Assembly (NCBI GenBank): GCA_035516255.1
Contig: DATJAL010000040.1
Location: forward strand, 42,365-106,364
DNA: 64,000 nucleotides
Reading direction: 5' to 3'
Origin: Chitinivibrionales bacterium
GTDB taxonomy: Bacteria > Fibrobacterota > Chitinivibrionia > Chitinivibrionales > FEN-1185
A program made the position numbers and the translations under genes. Below, in pieces: positions 15,716-24,474 of this stretch. The notes under the pieces were generated by a model. It did no database searches, was not told where the DNA came from, and saw only the letters and a program-made list of their open reading frames with translations. Position 1 is the first letter of the stretch; every line of letters starts with the position of its first letter.

Positions 15716-15910
15716 ATGAAAGCCACGGTAAAAGCCGACGTGTGCATCGGGTGCGGACTGTGCGTGGACACCTGCCCGGAAGTGTTTGTCATGGACGACG
15801 AGACGAATGTCGCCAAGGCAAAGGTCGACCGGGTGCCTGCGGAGCTCAAGGACAAATGCAAGGAAGCCGCTACAGACTGCCCGGTGGAGGCGATTGTGGT
15901 GGAAGAATAA
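15716..15910 (+). CDS. Small [4Fe-4S] ferredoxin
   Basis: 64 aa, the normal length for a monocluster ferredoxin. AAAGGGG precedes the ATG. The cluster ligands are Cys10, Cys13 and Cys16 in CIGCGLC, with the fourth from the C-terminal CP in TDCPVEAI, as in Thermotoga/Bacillus-type ferredoxins. Two further Cys (in DTCPE and DKCKE) may form the usual disulfide. It carries low-potential electrons in the cytoplasm. Own upstream AT-rich region, so probably monocistronic. Confidence 0.92.
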   Translation: MKATVKADVCIGCGLCVDTCPEVFVMDDETNVAKAKVDRVPAELKDKCKEAATDCPVEAIVVEE

Positions 15911-15914
15911 CGGA

Positions 15915-16054
15915 GAGTTGACGAGTTGAAGCGTTGACGGGATGACGCGTTAAAAAGTAATCACGATAAATTTTCAGATTAATGGAATGACTGACCTGCC
16001 AATGAATCCCACGGCGAGCCCATTAACTTATTAACCCATGAACCCATCTTCCCA
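15915..16054. repeat. Octamer-period array, locus 1 (inverted arms)
   Basis: Left arm 15915-15954 holds five 8-bp units (GAGTTGAC, GAGTTGAA, GCGTTGAC, GGGATGAC, GCGTTAAA). Right arm 16015-16054 holds units of the opposite sense (CGAGCCCA, TTAACTTA, TTAACCCA, TGAACCCA, TCTTCCCA). About 60 bases separate the arms. The right arm runs into the rsmE reading frame and encodes its first residues. The same architecture occurs at 47394-47466 and 50364-50464. Confidence 0.65.
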
Positions 16055-16760
16055 TTTTCTTTTTTACTCCTCCCGCATCGAAAACGGAACGGCGTTTCTC
16101 GACAAAGAGGAATCACGTCATGTTTTTTCCGCGCTTCGCACGTCCGCCGACGATCCGATCATGATCACCGATGGCAGAGGCGCGATTTACGAATGCGCCA
16201 TTCAGGAGAAAACAGCGGAAGGCGCCACGTGTGCCGTGATAAAAAAAGTTCCGTCCTCCGCGCCGAAAAAAAAGATTTCCCTCGTTGTCGGGCTTCCGGA
16301 AAAAGAGGCGTTTGGGGAACTGTGCGGGAATCTTGCGTCTCTCGGAACTTCAGAAATAATTCCAGTGGAATGTGAGTTTTGCCAGGGCCGCTGGTGGAAG
16401 GGATGGGAGACACAATCCGTGCGCATCGTGAAAAAAATGATCGCCGGTATCAAGCAGGCGAAAAGCGCATGGCTGCCGGATTGCAAACCGCCTGAAAAAT
16501 TGCCAGCGGCGCTTGAAGGATGCAAAGGGTCGCTCATGCTTTTGGCGGACGAAAATGGTGCGCCGTTTGTGGATGTAGTTGACAGGACAAAAAACGCTGC
16601 AGCTTTCTCCTGCATTATCGGTCCGCCCGGCGGCTTTTCGCAGAAGGAAATTGAGTCGTTGAAGGCATCAGGCGCAGTTTCTGTTTCATTGTCGAAGAAC
16701 AGGTTGAGGACGGAGCTGGCAGCTACATTACTTTGTGGAATGGTCGCGGCAATTCAATAA
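16038..16760 (+). CDS. rsmE: 16S rRNA m3U1498 methyltransferase RsmE
   Basis: 240 aa, normal length. It N3-methylates U1498 of 16S rRNA with S-adenosylmethionine. The SPOUT-fold signatures are clear: VVGLPEKEAFGELC (a variant of the usual K-motif), GTSEIIPVECEFCQG, the cofactor loop IGPPGGFSQKEIE, and LSKNRLRTELAA near the end (usually LG..ILRTETA, here with Leu in place of Thr). The N-terminal PUA-like domain includes ESRHVFSALR. No ribosome binding site is seen; the start codon lies inside an octamer repeat array. Single gene. Confidence 0.88.
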   Translation: MNPSSHFLFYSSRIENGTAFLDKEESRHVFSALRTSADDPIMITDGRGAIYECAIQEKTAEGATCAVIKKVPSSAPKKKISLVVGLPEKEAFGELCGNLASLGTSEIIPVECEFCQGRWWKGWETQSVRIVKKMIAGIKQAKSAWLPDCKPPEKLPAALEGCKGSLMLLADENGAPFVDVVDRTKNAAAFSCIIGPPGGFSQKEIESLKASGAVSVSLSKNRLRTELAATLLCGMVAAIQ

Positions 16761-16799
16761 TAGTTCCTCGTGAAGAGTCCTGCTTGACATGATGCAATA

Positions 16800-17108
16800 A
16801 TCCCGATGGGAGTCGCAAAAGCATCTTTACTATTCAGAAGTTTGCCGACGCGGTGGGCAGGACTGGAGCTTGGTCCCGACCAAAGGGAGGAAATAGACCC
16901 GCCGGAGCGGGGTGCTGCCCGGCGCACCGCGAAGCGGCCTCGCGCCGTGGCAGCCCGAGCCGAAGGACGACGACCCTTGTGACCCTTGGAAATCCCTGAC
17001 GAGGGAGAAGCACCCGAAGGGGTGGACCGGAAGGACGGCCGACCCCGCTTGCAGGGGCGAAAAATTTTTCGCTCCTACGAACGGGGGAACGCCCAAATTA
17101 TTCTAAAA
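16800..17108 (+). repeat. GC-rich dispersed element, copy 1 (divergent)
   Basis: This gap between two convergent genes carries the element family found also at 28643-28933, 36001-36200 and 48691-48893. Shared landmarks are a GCATCTTTA-type left side, a GGCCGACCCCGC core, an inverted-repeat stem around CCCCGC...GCGGGG, and the right end GGGGGAACGCCCA then AT-rich DNA. This copy is the longest and most diverged, and contains extra hairpin-rich DNA in the middle. No gene is supported in it. Confidence 0.6.
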
Positions 17109-17828
17109 CTACTTAAACGCAAAATAAATCCCCAGCCACGTCACGTTCCCGTAATGTGTCTCGGTGTACCGTACCGCATTCAGCGGATAGTCCTCCTCGA
17201 TTTTCCACGACACAGGATAAAGGTACCTGAATGTTGACATAAGGCCGATGCCGATGCCGCTGTTGATCGCGATGTTGAGCCCCAAGCCCGCGCTGCCGCT
17301 CACGGACCAGCTCACCTCGTTGACATAACTGCGGTCGGTGAAGATCACCTCCTGGCCCGGCTGGTCCAGAAGAAAGGTGCGCTCGTTGACCCACACGGCA
17401 TTGACGCCGGCGCTCAGGACAAGAAACGGCGTCACGCGGCTTTTGAACGGGAGCAGGCCGCAGAGCAGGGCCGGCTCCAGCGCGGCGTGATAATAATAGT
17501 ATTTGTCAAGCGCCGGCTTTGAAGTATAGAGGGTGTCGTCGGTGACGTTGCCCGCGTCGATGCACAGGCCGGCCTGGAAGCGCAGAAAGTTGCCGAGCGG
17601 CAGCCGGACGCCGCCGGTAAGGCCCCACGTCAAGAGATTTGCGCGGGCAACCGCAACGCTTTTCTGTACGCTTTCGAAGTCCATAAATCCGGCGCGCCTG
17701 CCGTAGGTGAGGAACGGGCCGACAAAATAATCCCCTTTGGACTTTTGGATCTCCTCGGGCTGGTCCCAGGACATGGCGGGTAAACTAAGGACAAGGAGAA
17801 GTAGATGTACATGAATGATTTTCATCAT
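17109..17828 (-). CDS. Predicted outer-membrane barrel protein
   Basis: 239 aa with a signal peptide (IIHVHLLLLVLSLPAMSW). The mature chain shows alternating strands typical of an outer-membrane barrel: YFVGPFLTYGRRAGF, LTWGLTGGVRLPLGNFL, YYYYHAALEPALLCG, VTPFLVLSAGVNAVWV, VSGSAGLGLNIAINSGIGIG. It ends with WLGIYFAFK, a final aromatic strand. Resembles opacity-type surface proteins in pattern only. The start may be either of two adjacent Met codons. It ends just after the 16800-17108 element, so no separate terminator is obvious. Confidence 0.72.
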   Translation of the reverse strand: MMKIIHVHLLLLVLSLPAMSWDQPEEIQKSKGDYFVGPFLTYGRRAGFMDFESVQKSVAVARANLLTWGLTGGVRLPLGNFLRFQAGLCIDAGNVTDDTLYTSKPALDKYYYYHAALEPALLCGLLPFKSRVTPFLVLSAGVNAVWVNERTFLLDQPGQEVIFTDRSYVNEVSWSVSGSAGLGLNIAINSGIGIGLMSTFRYLYPVSWKIEEDYPLNAVRYTETHYGNVTWLGIYFAFK

Positions 17829-17855
17829 TTCGTCATCAATGGGAAAAGATACACA

Positions 17856-18131
17856 TCATTGGATGGACCCGCAAATCTGTTTCAATCCAAAATCAGGGAT
17901 TTCTCGCAATCGCGTCTTTATTAAAGCGTTTTCAAAAGATCCCGGCGAAGGAAGATTATGTCCGGTCAAGGTCATATAATCTGAGTATCGTTCCTTAAGC
18001 GTACTTATAATATCTTTTTCCGATGATTTGCCATTTTCCAAATTAATTGCAAGGTTCCATGCTTCAATGAGCAACGGCTTGAGTTTGGTCCTGATGCGAA
18101 CTTGGGCAATGGATGAATAAAAATATTGCAT
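17856..18131 (-). CDS. Hypothetical protein, possibly a remnant
   Basis: 91 aa. The composition is protein-like, mostly helical and charged (VRIRTKLKPLLIEAWNLAINLENG, SEKDIISTLKERYSDYMTLTG), but there is no ribosome binding site and no neighbour to suggest a role. It lies 27 bases upstream of the barrel gene on the same strand. It could be a small real gene or a decayed one. No domain recognised. Confidence 0.4.
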   Translation of the reverse strand: MQYFYSSIAQVRIRTKLKPLLIEAWNLAINLENGKSSEKDIISTLKERYSDYMTLTGHNLPSPGSFENALIKTRLREIPDFGLKQICGSIQ

Positions 18132-18325
18132 GCGGTTGATATAGGAAAATAATCCGTTGCATGACTAAAATATAGTTTGCGAAGTTTTTGCACGGTATTA
18201 ATGGTAGAACCAATCCCAGTAGTGCGGGACTTTGTGCTTTATCATGCTAAACTATTGATGCACTGCACCATTTGAGGTATTTTTCCTTTACGGCAAGAAG
18301 CATCACCGCGAGGACGAAAAATTTT

Positions 18326-20161
18326 ATGAACCAGTTCAAACAATATTTCAGAATGCTCGGGTATCTCAAACCCTATATCACCATGCTCGTTCTCACCGTG
18401 GTGCTTTCGCTGCTCGTGGTGACGTTCGAGTCGCTGTCGCTCTGGTTCATAGGCCCCCTGAGCAATGCGATTTTCAAGCCCGAGACCTTTTCCATTGTCA
18501 AACCAGAGTTTTCCATCAGCCACATCAACGACTCGCTTAAATATTGGACCTATCTCCTTGTCAAGAGGGATAGCGTGTTTGACACCCTCAAGATCGTCTG
18601 TTTGTACCTGGTGCTGTTTTTTTTCGCGAAAAACGTATTTGCGTATTCCAAGGGGCTTGTCACCGGCAATCTGAACTATGTGGTCACCCGCGATATGCGC
18701 AACCACCTCTACTCCCACGCCCTGGTGCTGCCGGTCACCTATTACGACCGCAACCGGTCGGGCAATATCATCTCGCTCATGTTCAACGACATCGCGGTGA
18801 TCAACAATTCCATGATGGGGACGTTTGAAAAAATCGTCACCGACCCGCTGCGGCTGGTTTTCTTCATTTCCATCCTGGTCATCCTCAGCCCGAAGCTCAC
18901 GCTTTTTGTTTTCCTCATTTATCCCGTTCTCGGGTTTTGCCTGACGCAGATCGGGCGCACGGTGCGGCGCAGGAGCCGGCGGTCGCTCGAAAGCGTGTCG
19001 GGCCTGTCCTCGATCATGAACGAGATCGTGAACGGCATCCGTGTTGTCAAGATGTTCAACATGAACGAGGCCGAGGAAAAGAAGTTCAAGGCCGAAAACC
19101 AGTATTTCACCAGAGCGAGCTTCCGCGCGCAAATTTTCAACGCGCTGTCGAGCCCGCTTGTCGAGACGCTCGGTATCGTCATGGTGGCGGGGCTGCTGTG
19201 GTTTGGCGGCAGGGACGTGCTTATGGGAAAGAACTTCACCTCGGCGGACTTCATCACCTATATGGCGTTCCTGTTCATCATGTTCCAGCCGCTTAAGTCG
19301 CTTTCGCAAGTGAACAACGCCATCCAGACCGGGCTTGCCGCCGCCGGCCGGGTGTTCGCCCTCATCGACACGCCGCCCGAAAAGCTCTCGAGCGTTTCGT
19401 CAAGCGCCGTTCCGCGTTTTGAAAACGACATACGTTTTTCCAACGTCCGCTTCACCTATCCCGGGTGCGAGGAGGAGGTCATCAAAGACGTGAGCTTTTC
19501 CGTGAAGAAGGGCCAGGTGGTGGCGCTCGTGGGGTCGAGCGGCAGCGGCAAAACCACCATCCTCGACCTGCTGCCGCGGTTCTACGACATTACCAGCGGC
19601 TCCATCACGATCGATGGAGTTGACACAAGAGAATTCGACCTCGTGGGGCTGCGCAGCCTGTTCGGCATCGTGTCGCAGGAGACCGTGCTGTTCAACGACA
19701 CCGTGGAGAACAACATCGCCTACGGTATCGCCGGCGCGCCGCAGGAGAAGGTGATCGAGGCGGCCAGGGCCGCGCAGGCGTGGGAGTTCATCGAGAAGAT
19801 GCCCAAGGGGCTCGCCACCGTGATCGGCGAGCGCGGCGTGATGCTTTCTGGAGGCCAGCGCCAGCGGCTCTCCATCGCGCGGGCCCTACTCAAGAACCCG
19901 GCAATCCTCATCCTCGACGAGGCCACGTCGGCGCTCGACACCGAGTCGGAGCGGCTCGTGCAGGGCGCCATCAACAACCTCATGAAGAACCGCACCGCGC
20001 TCGTGGTGGCGCACCGGCTCTCCACCATCGCGGCGGCGGACCGGATCGTGGTGATGGAGGAGGGGCGGCTCACCGAACAGGGCACGCACGGCGAGCTGAT
20101 GAAGCTTAACAAGCGGTACAAATACCTGCACCAGATCCAATATTCTCAAGAAACGGCATAG
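18326..20161 (+). CDS. ABC transporter permease/ATPase, MsbA-like
   Basis: 611 aa from ATG 18326, preceded by GAGGA; this start is preferred over the upstream in-frame ATG. Residues 1-340 hold six transmembrane helices (YITMLVLTVVLSLLVVTFE, FFISILVILSPKLTLFVFLIYP, TLGIVMVAGLLWFGG). The nucleotide-binding domain has Walker A GSSGSGKTT (403-411), the signature LSGGQRQRLSIARAL (from 507), Walker B ILILDEATSALD and the His switch VVAHRLS. It is a half-transporter that acts as a homodimer. MsbA flips lipid A-core across the inner membrane, and the neighbouring glycosyltransferases and the lpt genes elsewhere fit this. An exporter of another lipid cannot be excluded. Confidence 0.88.
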   Translation: MNQFKQYFRMLGYLKPYITMLVLTVVLSLLVVTFESLSLWFIGPLSNAIFKPETFSIVKPEFSISHINDSLKYWTYLLVKRDSVFDTLKIVCLYLVLFFFAKNVFAYSKGLVTGNLNYVVTRDMRNHLYSHALVLPVTYYDRNRSGNIISLMFNDIAVINNSMMGTFEKIVTDPLRLVFFISILVILSPKLTLFVFLIYPVLGFCLTQIGRTVRRRSRRSLESVSGLSSIMNEIVNGIRVVKMFNMNEAEEKKFKAENQYFTRASFRAQIFNALSSPLVETLGIVMVAGLLWFGGRDVLMGKNFTSADFITYMAFLFIMFQPLKSLSQVNNAIQTGLAAAGRVFALIDTPPEKLSSVSSSAVPRFENDIRFSNVRFTYPGCEEEVIKDVSFSVKKGQVVALVGSSGSGKTTILDLLPRFYDITSGSITIDGVDTREFDLVGLRSLFGIVSQETVLFNDTVENNIAYGIAGAPQEKVIEAARAAQAWEFIEKMPKGLATVIGERGVMLSGGQRQRLSIARALLKNPAILILDEATSALDTESERLVQGAINNLMKNRTALVVAHRLSTIAAADRIVVMEEGRLTEQGTHGELMKLNKRYKYLHQIQYSQETA

Positions 20162-20241
20162 CAGTCATGCTTGCTGCGGTTCCACCCTCGTCATCATCGG
20201 CCGGTCTGACAAGGTGAAGAAATATTTTTAGGGGATTTGAC

Positions 20242-20346
20242 ATGCGATGCGCTTTACAACGGACAATGCTGAATGCCAATACGGTTTTTTTCAATGAATG
20301 GACGATTGGCGAAATCGCGGCGGCGAAGGCGCCTATTCCCCAATAA
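20242..20346 (+). CDS. Possible 34-aa peptide before glycosyltransferases
   Basis: An AGGGGA box lies six bases before ATG 20242 and the frame runs 34 codons (ends IAAAKAPIPQ). It fills much of the gap between the exporter and the first glycosyltransferase. The sequence is not recognisable and may be a chance frame or the remnant of a larger gene. Confidence 0.25.
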   Translation: MRCALQRTMLNANTVFFNEWTIGEIAAAKAPIPQ

Positions 20347-20358
20347 GCGCAAAATGCA

Positions 20359-21177
20359 ATGGCATCGAATCTTCATATGCTAATCTTCTCCAAGGACCGG
20401 GCCTGCCAGCTCGACTCCCTGCTGCGCAGCATACGGGATCATTTTAAAACGGCATATGCATCAATCACGGTGTTGTATAAGGCGACGGGTTCGGAATTTG
20501 AAAAAGGGTATGACGTGGTGAAAAGAAATCCGGCAATCGAAAAGCAATCGTGGATTGCCGAAAAGTCATTTCAAAACGATGTAAGGGCGATCTGCGGCAA
20601 CCTTGATACGGAATCGTTGGTCATGTTCCTGGTGGATGATGACATAATGTTCAGACCGTGCGCAATTGACAATGTGCTCAATGCATTTTCCGATGAGCAC
20701 CTTTTCATCAGTCTGCGCGCGAGCAGAACATACGCGGGCGACACGCCGCCGGAATTCATCATCCACGGGCCCTATCTTGAATGGAAATGGAATTATTCAA
20801 AGCGCAGGTGGGTGACGTGGAATTATCCCTTCAGCGTTGACGGCAACATCTACCACGTGAAACATATCCAGAAAATCATAAAGAAAATCGTGTTTGAAGC
20901 GCCGAACTCATTTGAAGGCAGGATGCACACCCATCGCCACCACTGGTGGGTGAAGCGGATAAAAAAGGCGCTGGCGCCGATTGGCGCATCGGTGTTCAAC
21001 AATCCGCTCAATAGGGTGCAGGCGGAGAGCAAGACCTGGCACGGCGACGTTTCGGCCGAATCGCTCAACGCCGCGTTTCTGTCGGGCATGCGCATCGACA
21101 ACAGCGCTTTGTACCGAGCGACGCCCGGCGCCACGCATTTCGGCATGGGAATAACGTTTGTCAAGGAACAGGAATAA
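20359..21177 (+). CDS. GT-A-like glycosyltransferase
   Basis: 272 aa. The N-terminus (MLIFSKDRACQLDSLLRSI) and the acidic metal-binding motif FLVDDDIMF look like a GT-A-fold sugar transferase that uses a nucleotide sugar. The mid-region has conserved aromatic and basic patches (YLEWKWNYSKRRWVTW, HTHRHHWWVKRIKKAL). No membrane helix, so it probably acts at the cytoplasmic face of the inner membrane on a lipid-linked core. It leads a four-gene run in which the next genes follow by 5 bp, then by 4-bp overlaps. Donor and acceptor unknown. Confidence 0.7.
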   Translation: MASNLHMLIFSKDRACQLDSLLRSIRDHFKTAYASITVLYKATGSEFEKGYDVVKRNPAIEKQSWIAEKSFQNDVRAICGNLDTESLVMFLVDDDIMFRPCAIDNVLNAFSDEHLFISLRASRTYAGDTPPEFIIHGPYLEWKWNYSKRRWVTWNYPFSVDGNIYHVKHIQKIIKKIVFEAPNSFEGRMHTHRHHWWVKRIKKALAPIGASVFNNPLNRVQAESKTWHGDVSAESLNAAFLSGMRIDNSALYRATPGATHFGMGITFVKEQE

Positions 21178-21182
21178 CGGGC

Positions 21183-21932
21183 ATGAAGGCGCTTAACCGG
21201 TTCCGCCAGAAATATCTCCCGAACACGCTGGTGCGCGTGGCGCGGAAGCCGCTTGACTATTACGTGTCCCTGCTGGCCTCGGGCACGCCGTTTTCGTTTT
21301 CGCGGTTCGGCGACGGCGAATGGAACGCGATGCTGGGGCGGCCGGGCGAAAACTGCGACGGCCACGCGTTTTTCCCCGAGCTCGGCAGGGACCTGCGCGA
21401 CGCGCTCGTTGCGCGGCCGGCCTATCTGTGCGGCATGCAGTACCGCGCCATCCGTGACATGGGAACCGACATCAAGAGGTTCCTTGATTCGCATAAGGTA
21501 ACTGTGGCGTGGCAGGACGCCGACGTGTTCCATTACGCGAACAACGACGGAACGCTGTTCCCGCTTGTTAAGCAATTGCGCGCCATGAAGGTGGCGGTGG
21601 TGGGCCCGCCGCATCTGAGCGCCATGAGCGACAGTGTTTTTCCTTACGATCATTTCATTGAAATACCGCTCAAGAACTGCTACCTGAACAGGGACGACAT
21701 CGAGCGGCGGATAGGGTCCTATTACGAATCGTCGGGCCCGGCCGTGATCGCATTTTCGGCATCCATGACCACGAACGTGCTTATCCACCGGCTGTATCCG
21801 CTCATGGGAAAAACGTCATGGCTCATCGATTTCGGATCGCTGTGGGACGTGTATGTGGGCGTCAAGTCGCGCGGCGGCTATGCGTCGGAGGACTGGACGC
21901 TCCGCATAAAAAAGAACCTGGGTTTAGCATGA
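21183..21932 (+). CDS. GT-D-fold (DUF1792-like) glycosyltransferase
   Basis: 249 aa. Residues 38-48 read SFSRFGDGEWN, the RFGDGE signature of DUF1792/GT-D proteins, in which the Asp/Glu pair binds metal and nucleotide sugar. Further support comes from VAVVGPPHLSAM in the middle and LIDFGSLWD near the end, both usual for the family. GT-D enzymes add sugars to protein or glycan acceptors, for example in streptococcal serine-rich adhesins. Here the place between GT-A genes suggests a role in surface-glycan synthesis. It overlaps the next gene by 4 bp. Confidence 0.72.
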   Translation: MKALNRFRQKYLPNTLVRVARKPLDYYVSLLASGTPFSFSRFGDGEWNAMLGRPGENCDGHAFFPELGRDLRDALVARPAYLCGMQYRAIRDMGTDIKRFLDSHKVTVAWQDADVFHYANNDGTLFPLVKQLRAMKVAVVGPPHLSAMSDSVFPYDHFIEIPLKNCYLNRDDIERRIGSYYESSGPAVIAFSASMTTNVLIHRLYPLMGKTSWLIDFGSLWDVYVGVKSRGGYASEDWTLRIKKNLGLA

Positions 21933-22786
21933 CATTTGAGAACATGGACACTCGTGAAGGAAAAAATACCGCCGGGGTCCCGCTGGTGTCGGTGATCATT
22001 GCCGTGTATAACAAGCCTGAATTCCTTGAAAAGGTATTTCTGTCTCTTGTCAACCAGACGTTTTCCAATTTTGAGATCCTTGTCGCGGACGACGGCTCGG
22101 GCCCGGAAATCGCGGAATGCATCGCGCGATACGCGCGTAAGTTCGTCCGTCCGGTCCGCCATGTGCGGCACGGCCACGACGGATTCCGCAAGACCGTGAT
22201 CGCCAACAAGGCCGCAGGCGCGGCCACTGCGGAGTACCTGGTGTTCATCGACGGCGACTGCGTTCTGCACAAGAAGTTTCTCCAAAGCCATTTTCGCCAC
22301 CGGGCGCGGCGCACCGCGCTCGGCGGCAGAAGGGTCATGCTTGACAAATGGATTACCGAAACGATGACCAACGAAGATGTTTCGACGGGCAGGTTTGAAA
22401 AACCGTGGTTCTGGTGGAACCACTGCGAACGTGGCGACCGCAAGCACGGCCTTCATGTGCCGGGACTGTTTGCGCTGTCGAACCTGGGGAAAAAGGGCTA
22501 TTCTTTTTACGGCAGCAATTATTCACTATACAAAGAGGATTTCTGCGCGGTCAACGGGTACGACGAATCGATCGTGGGGCGCGGCATCGAGGACGACAAC
22601 CTGCGGGAGCGGCTCAAGCTGAATGGCGTGGCCGTCAGGTCGGTCACCCGGGAGGCGGTGCAGTTTCATCTGTTCCATGAGTCGGCGCCCGTTCCCCATT
22701 CCAAAGAAGCGATCGATAAATACTGTTTTCCGCAACAGGCATGGGCGGACAAGGGGATTGCGGCCAGGGAGGGGATGACTGCATGA
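21929..22786 (+). CDS. Glycosyltransferase family 2
   Basis: 285 aa from ATG 21929, which overlaps the previous stop; the frame runs further upstream only inside that gene. It shows GT2 signatures: PLVSVIIAVYNKPEFLEKVF, LVADDGSGPEI for the nucleotide site, FIDGDCVLHKKF as the DxD metal motif and GRGIEDDNLRERL as the ED acceptor motif. It shares a strongly similar layout with the C-terminal half of the next protein (same KTVIANKAA/KTIIANRAV, GRRVML and QFHLFHES/QYHLFHSS segments), so the two arose by duplication. Likely acts on LPS core or a surface glycan. Confidence 0.85.
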   Translation: MTFENMDTREGKNTAGVPLVSVIIAVYNKPEFLEKVFLSLVNQTFSNFEILVADDGSGPEIAECIARYARKFVRPVRHVRHGHDGFRKTVIANKAAGAATAEYLVFIDGDCVLHKKFLQSHFRHRARRTALGGRRVMLDKWITETMTNEDVSTGRFEKPWFWWNHCERGDRKHGLHVPGLFALSNLGKKGYSFYGSNYSLYKEDFCAVNGYDESIVGRGIEDDNLRERLKLNGVAVRSVTREAVQFHLFHESAPVPHSKEAIDKYCFPQQAWADKGIAAREGMTA

Positions 22787-24396
22787 AGAAGCTTTCCATC
22801 GTCACCGCGGTGCACAACCAGCTCGAATACAGCAGGCTGTTTTTCGAGTCGCTCAAGCGCCACACCGTTCACCCCTTCGAGCTCATCATCATCGACAACG
22901 CATCGCACGACGGGTCCGCGGAATTCTTCGAGCATGCCGGCGCAACGGTGCTGCGCAACAAGAAGAACCTCTGCTACGCCTGCGCGCAGAACCAGGGCCT
23001 GCAGCACGCGTCGGCCGAGTTCGTCGCGTTCCTCAACAACGACATCTGCCTCTCCAACGCGTGGGACAAGACGCTCATCGAATACCTTGACGAATACAAA
23101 CTCGACGCGATATCCCCGTGCGGTATCGAGACCATGGAGTCGGAGAGCGCAACGCGGCGCGCCATGCGGCGGTGGCGCAGGATCAACGCGCTGCAGCGGC
23201 TGCGCGCCGCCGCGGGCATCCGCTACACGGCGCACGACCTCGCCCGGCTTGTGCGGCTCATGTACGGCAGCTGGGACAGGTTCACGGAAAAAAGGCGCAG
23301 GGAGTTCACCCGGTTCCTGTATCCGGGCATTTCGGGGAACGCAGTGGTGGCCAGGAGGGCCCTCTTCGAAAAACTAGGGCCGTGGAACACGGAGGTCAGC
23401 GCGCCCGACTGGGACCTGCAGCTCCGGCTTGTAAAGGCACAATCGGAAACCGGCGCCGCCCGGCAGTGCATGATCGCGGGCGACGTTTTCGTGCACCACT
23501 TCATACGCGCCACGTTCAGGGCGTCGCCCGCCCCGCACGGCTGCCTGCACGCCTGCACCGACATCACCGGACACTACGCCAAAAAAGACCTCGTCTATCT
23601 GCGACGGCCCGCAGTGTCGGTGATCATCGCGGTACACAACAGGCCCGATTTCCTCGAAAAGGTGTTCGCGAGCCTCGCGAACCAGACCGTACGCGATTTC
23701 GAGGTCGTGGTCGCGGACGACGGCTCCGGCCCGGAGATAGCCGCGCTTGTCAAGCAATGGCAGGGGCGCTTCGGCCATCCCGTGGGCCATGTGCGCCAGG
23801 AGCACCGCGGCTTCAGAAAGACCATCATCGCCAACCGGGCCGTGGCGGCCTCGCGCAGCGACTACCTCTGCTTCATCGACGGCGATTCGGTGCTGCACCA
23901 CAGGTTCCTCGAGAGCCACCTCGTGAACCGCCGGGTGCACGCGGTTCTGTCGGGCAGGCGCGTGATGCTGCCGCGGGCGCTCACCGAATCCCTGACCCTC
24001 GCGGACATCACCGGCAGGCGCGTGGAGAAGCTTTCGTTTCTGCGCAGGCGCGTCGAGGACGGCAGCATCAAATACGCGGTGCGCCTGCCCGGGCTGCCCA
24101 GGGCGGAAAACCTTTTCGGCAAGGAATACTGGATCCTCGGAAGCAATTTCTCTGTTTACAAAGGCGACTATTACGCCGTCAACGGCTACGACGAGACCCT
24201 CACGGGCCGGGGGCTCGAGGACAACAACCTGTGCGCCCGCTTCAAGCGCCGGGGGCTCCACGTGAGAACCATCACGCGCGAGGCCATCCAGTACCATCTG
24301 TTCCATTCTTCGGAGCCCATTCCGCACGACAGGGCCGCGATTCAGAAGTACGGCCATCCGGATCATTATTGGGCCGAAAAGGGAATCGTGCAATAA
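22783..24396 (+). CDS. Two-domain glycosyltransferase (GT2-GT2)
   Basis: 537 aa from ATG 22783, which overlaps the previous stop by 4 bp. The first GT2 domain (residues 1 to about 265) has KKLSIVTAVHNQLEYS, IIDNASHDGSAEFF and FLNNDICLSN. The second (about 275-537) has VSVIIAVHNRPDFLEKVF, VVADDGSGPEI, FIDGDSVLHHRFL and GRGLEDNNLCARF, and is a close relative of the preceding single-domain protein. A bifunctional chain could add two sugars in turn, as in hyaluronan or chondroitin synthases, but the two domains here are not close to each other in sequence. It ends the operon; a barrel gene with its own leader follows. Confidence 0.85.
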   Translation: MKKLSIVTAVHNQLEYSRLFFESLKRHTVHPFELIIIDNASHDGSAEFFEHAGATVLRNKKNLCYACAQNQGLQHASAEFVAFLNNDICLSNAWDKTLIEYLDEYKLDAISPCGIETMESESATRRAMRRWRRINALQRLRAAAGIRYTAHDLARLVRLMYGSWDRFTEKRRREFTRFLYPGISGNAVVARRALFEKLGPWNTEVSAPDWDLQLRLVKAQSETGAARQCMIAGDVFVHHFIRATFRASPAPHGCLHACTDITGHYAKKDLVYLRRPAVSVIIAVHNRPDFLEKVFASLANQTVRDFEVVVADDGSGPEIAALVKQWQGRFGHPVGHVRQEHRGFRKTIIANRAVAASRSDYLCFIDGDSVLHHRFLESHLVNRRVHAVLSGRRVMLPRALTESLTLADITGRRVEKLSFLRRRVEDGSIKYAVRLPGLPRAENLFGKEYWILGSNFSVYKGDYYAVNGYDETLTGRGLEDNNLCARFKRRGLHVRTITREAIQYHLFHSSEPIPHDRAAIQKYGHPDHYWAEKGIVQ

Positions 24397-24474
24397 ATTG
24401 AAGAAAGTAAATTGTTGATTGCGGCATTAACGGGCTCAAAAATTATATTGATAACATCATAGGAAGGGGTTTTT

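Noticed and set aside
15915..16054. Octamer array as a possible CRISPR
   Set aside because: Units are 8 bp, contiguous and degenerate, without spacers and in opposite arms, so not a CRISPR array.
18242..19309. Long minus-strand open frame opposite the MsbA-like gene (355 codons)
   Set aside because: It is antisense to a gene with all ABC motifs, has a charged low-complexity product rich in His/Arg/Asp, and no ribosome binding site. High G+C makes such shadows common.
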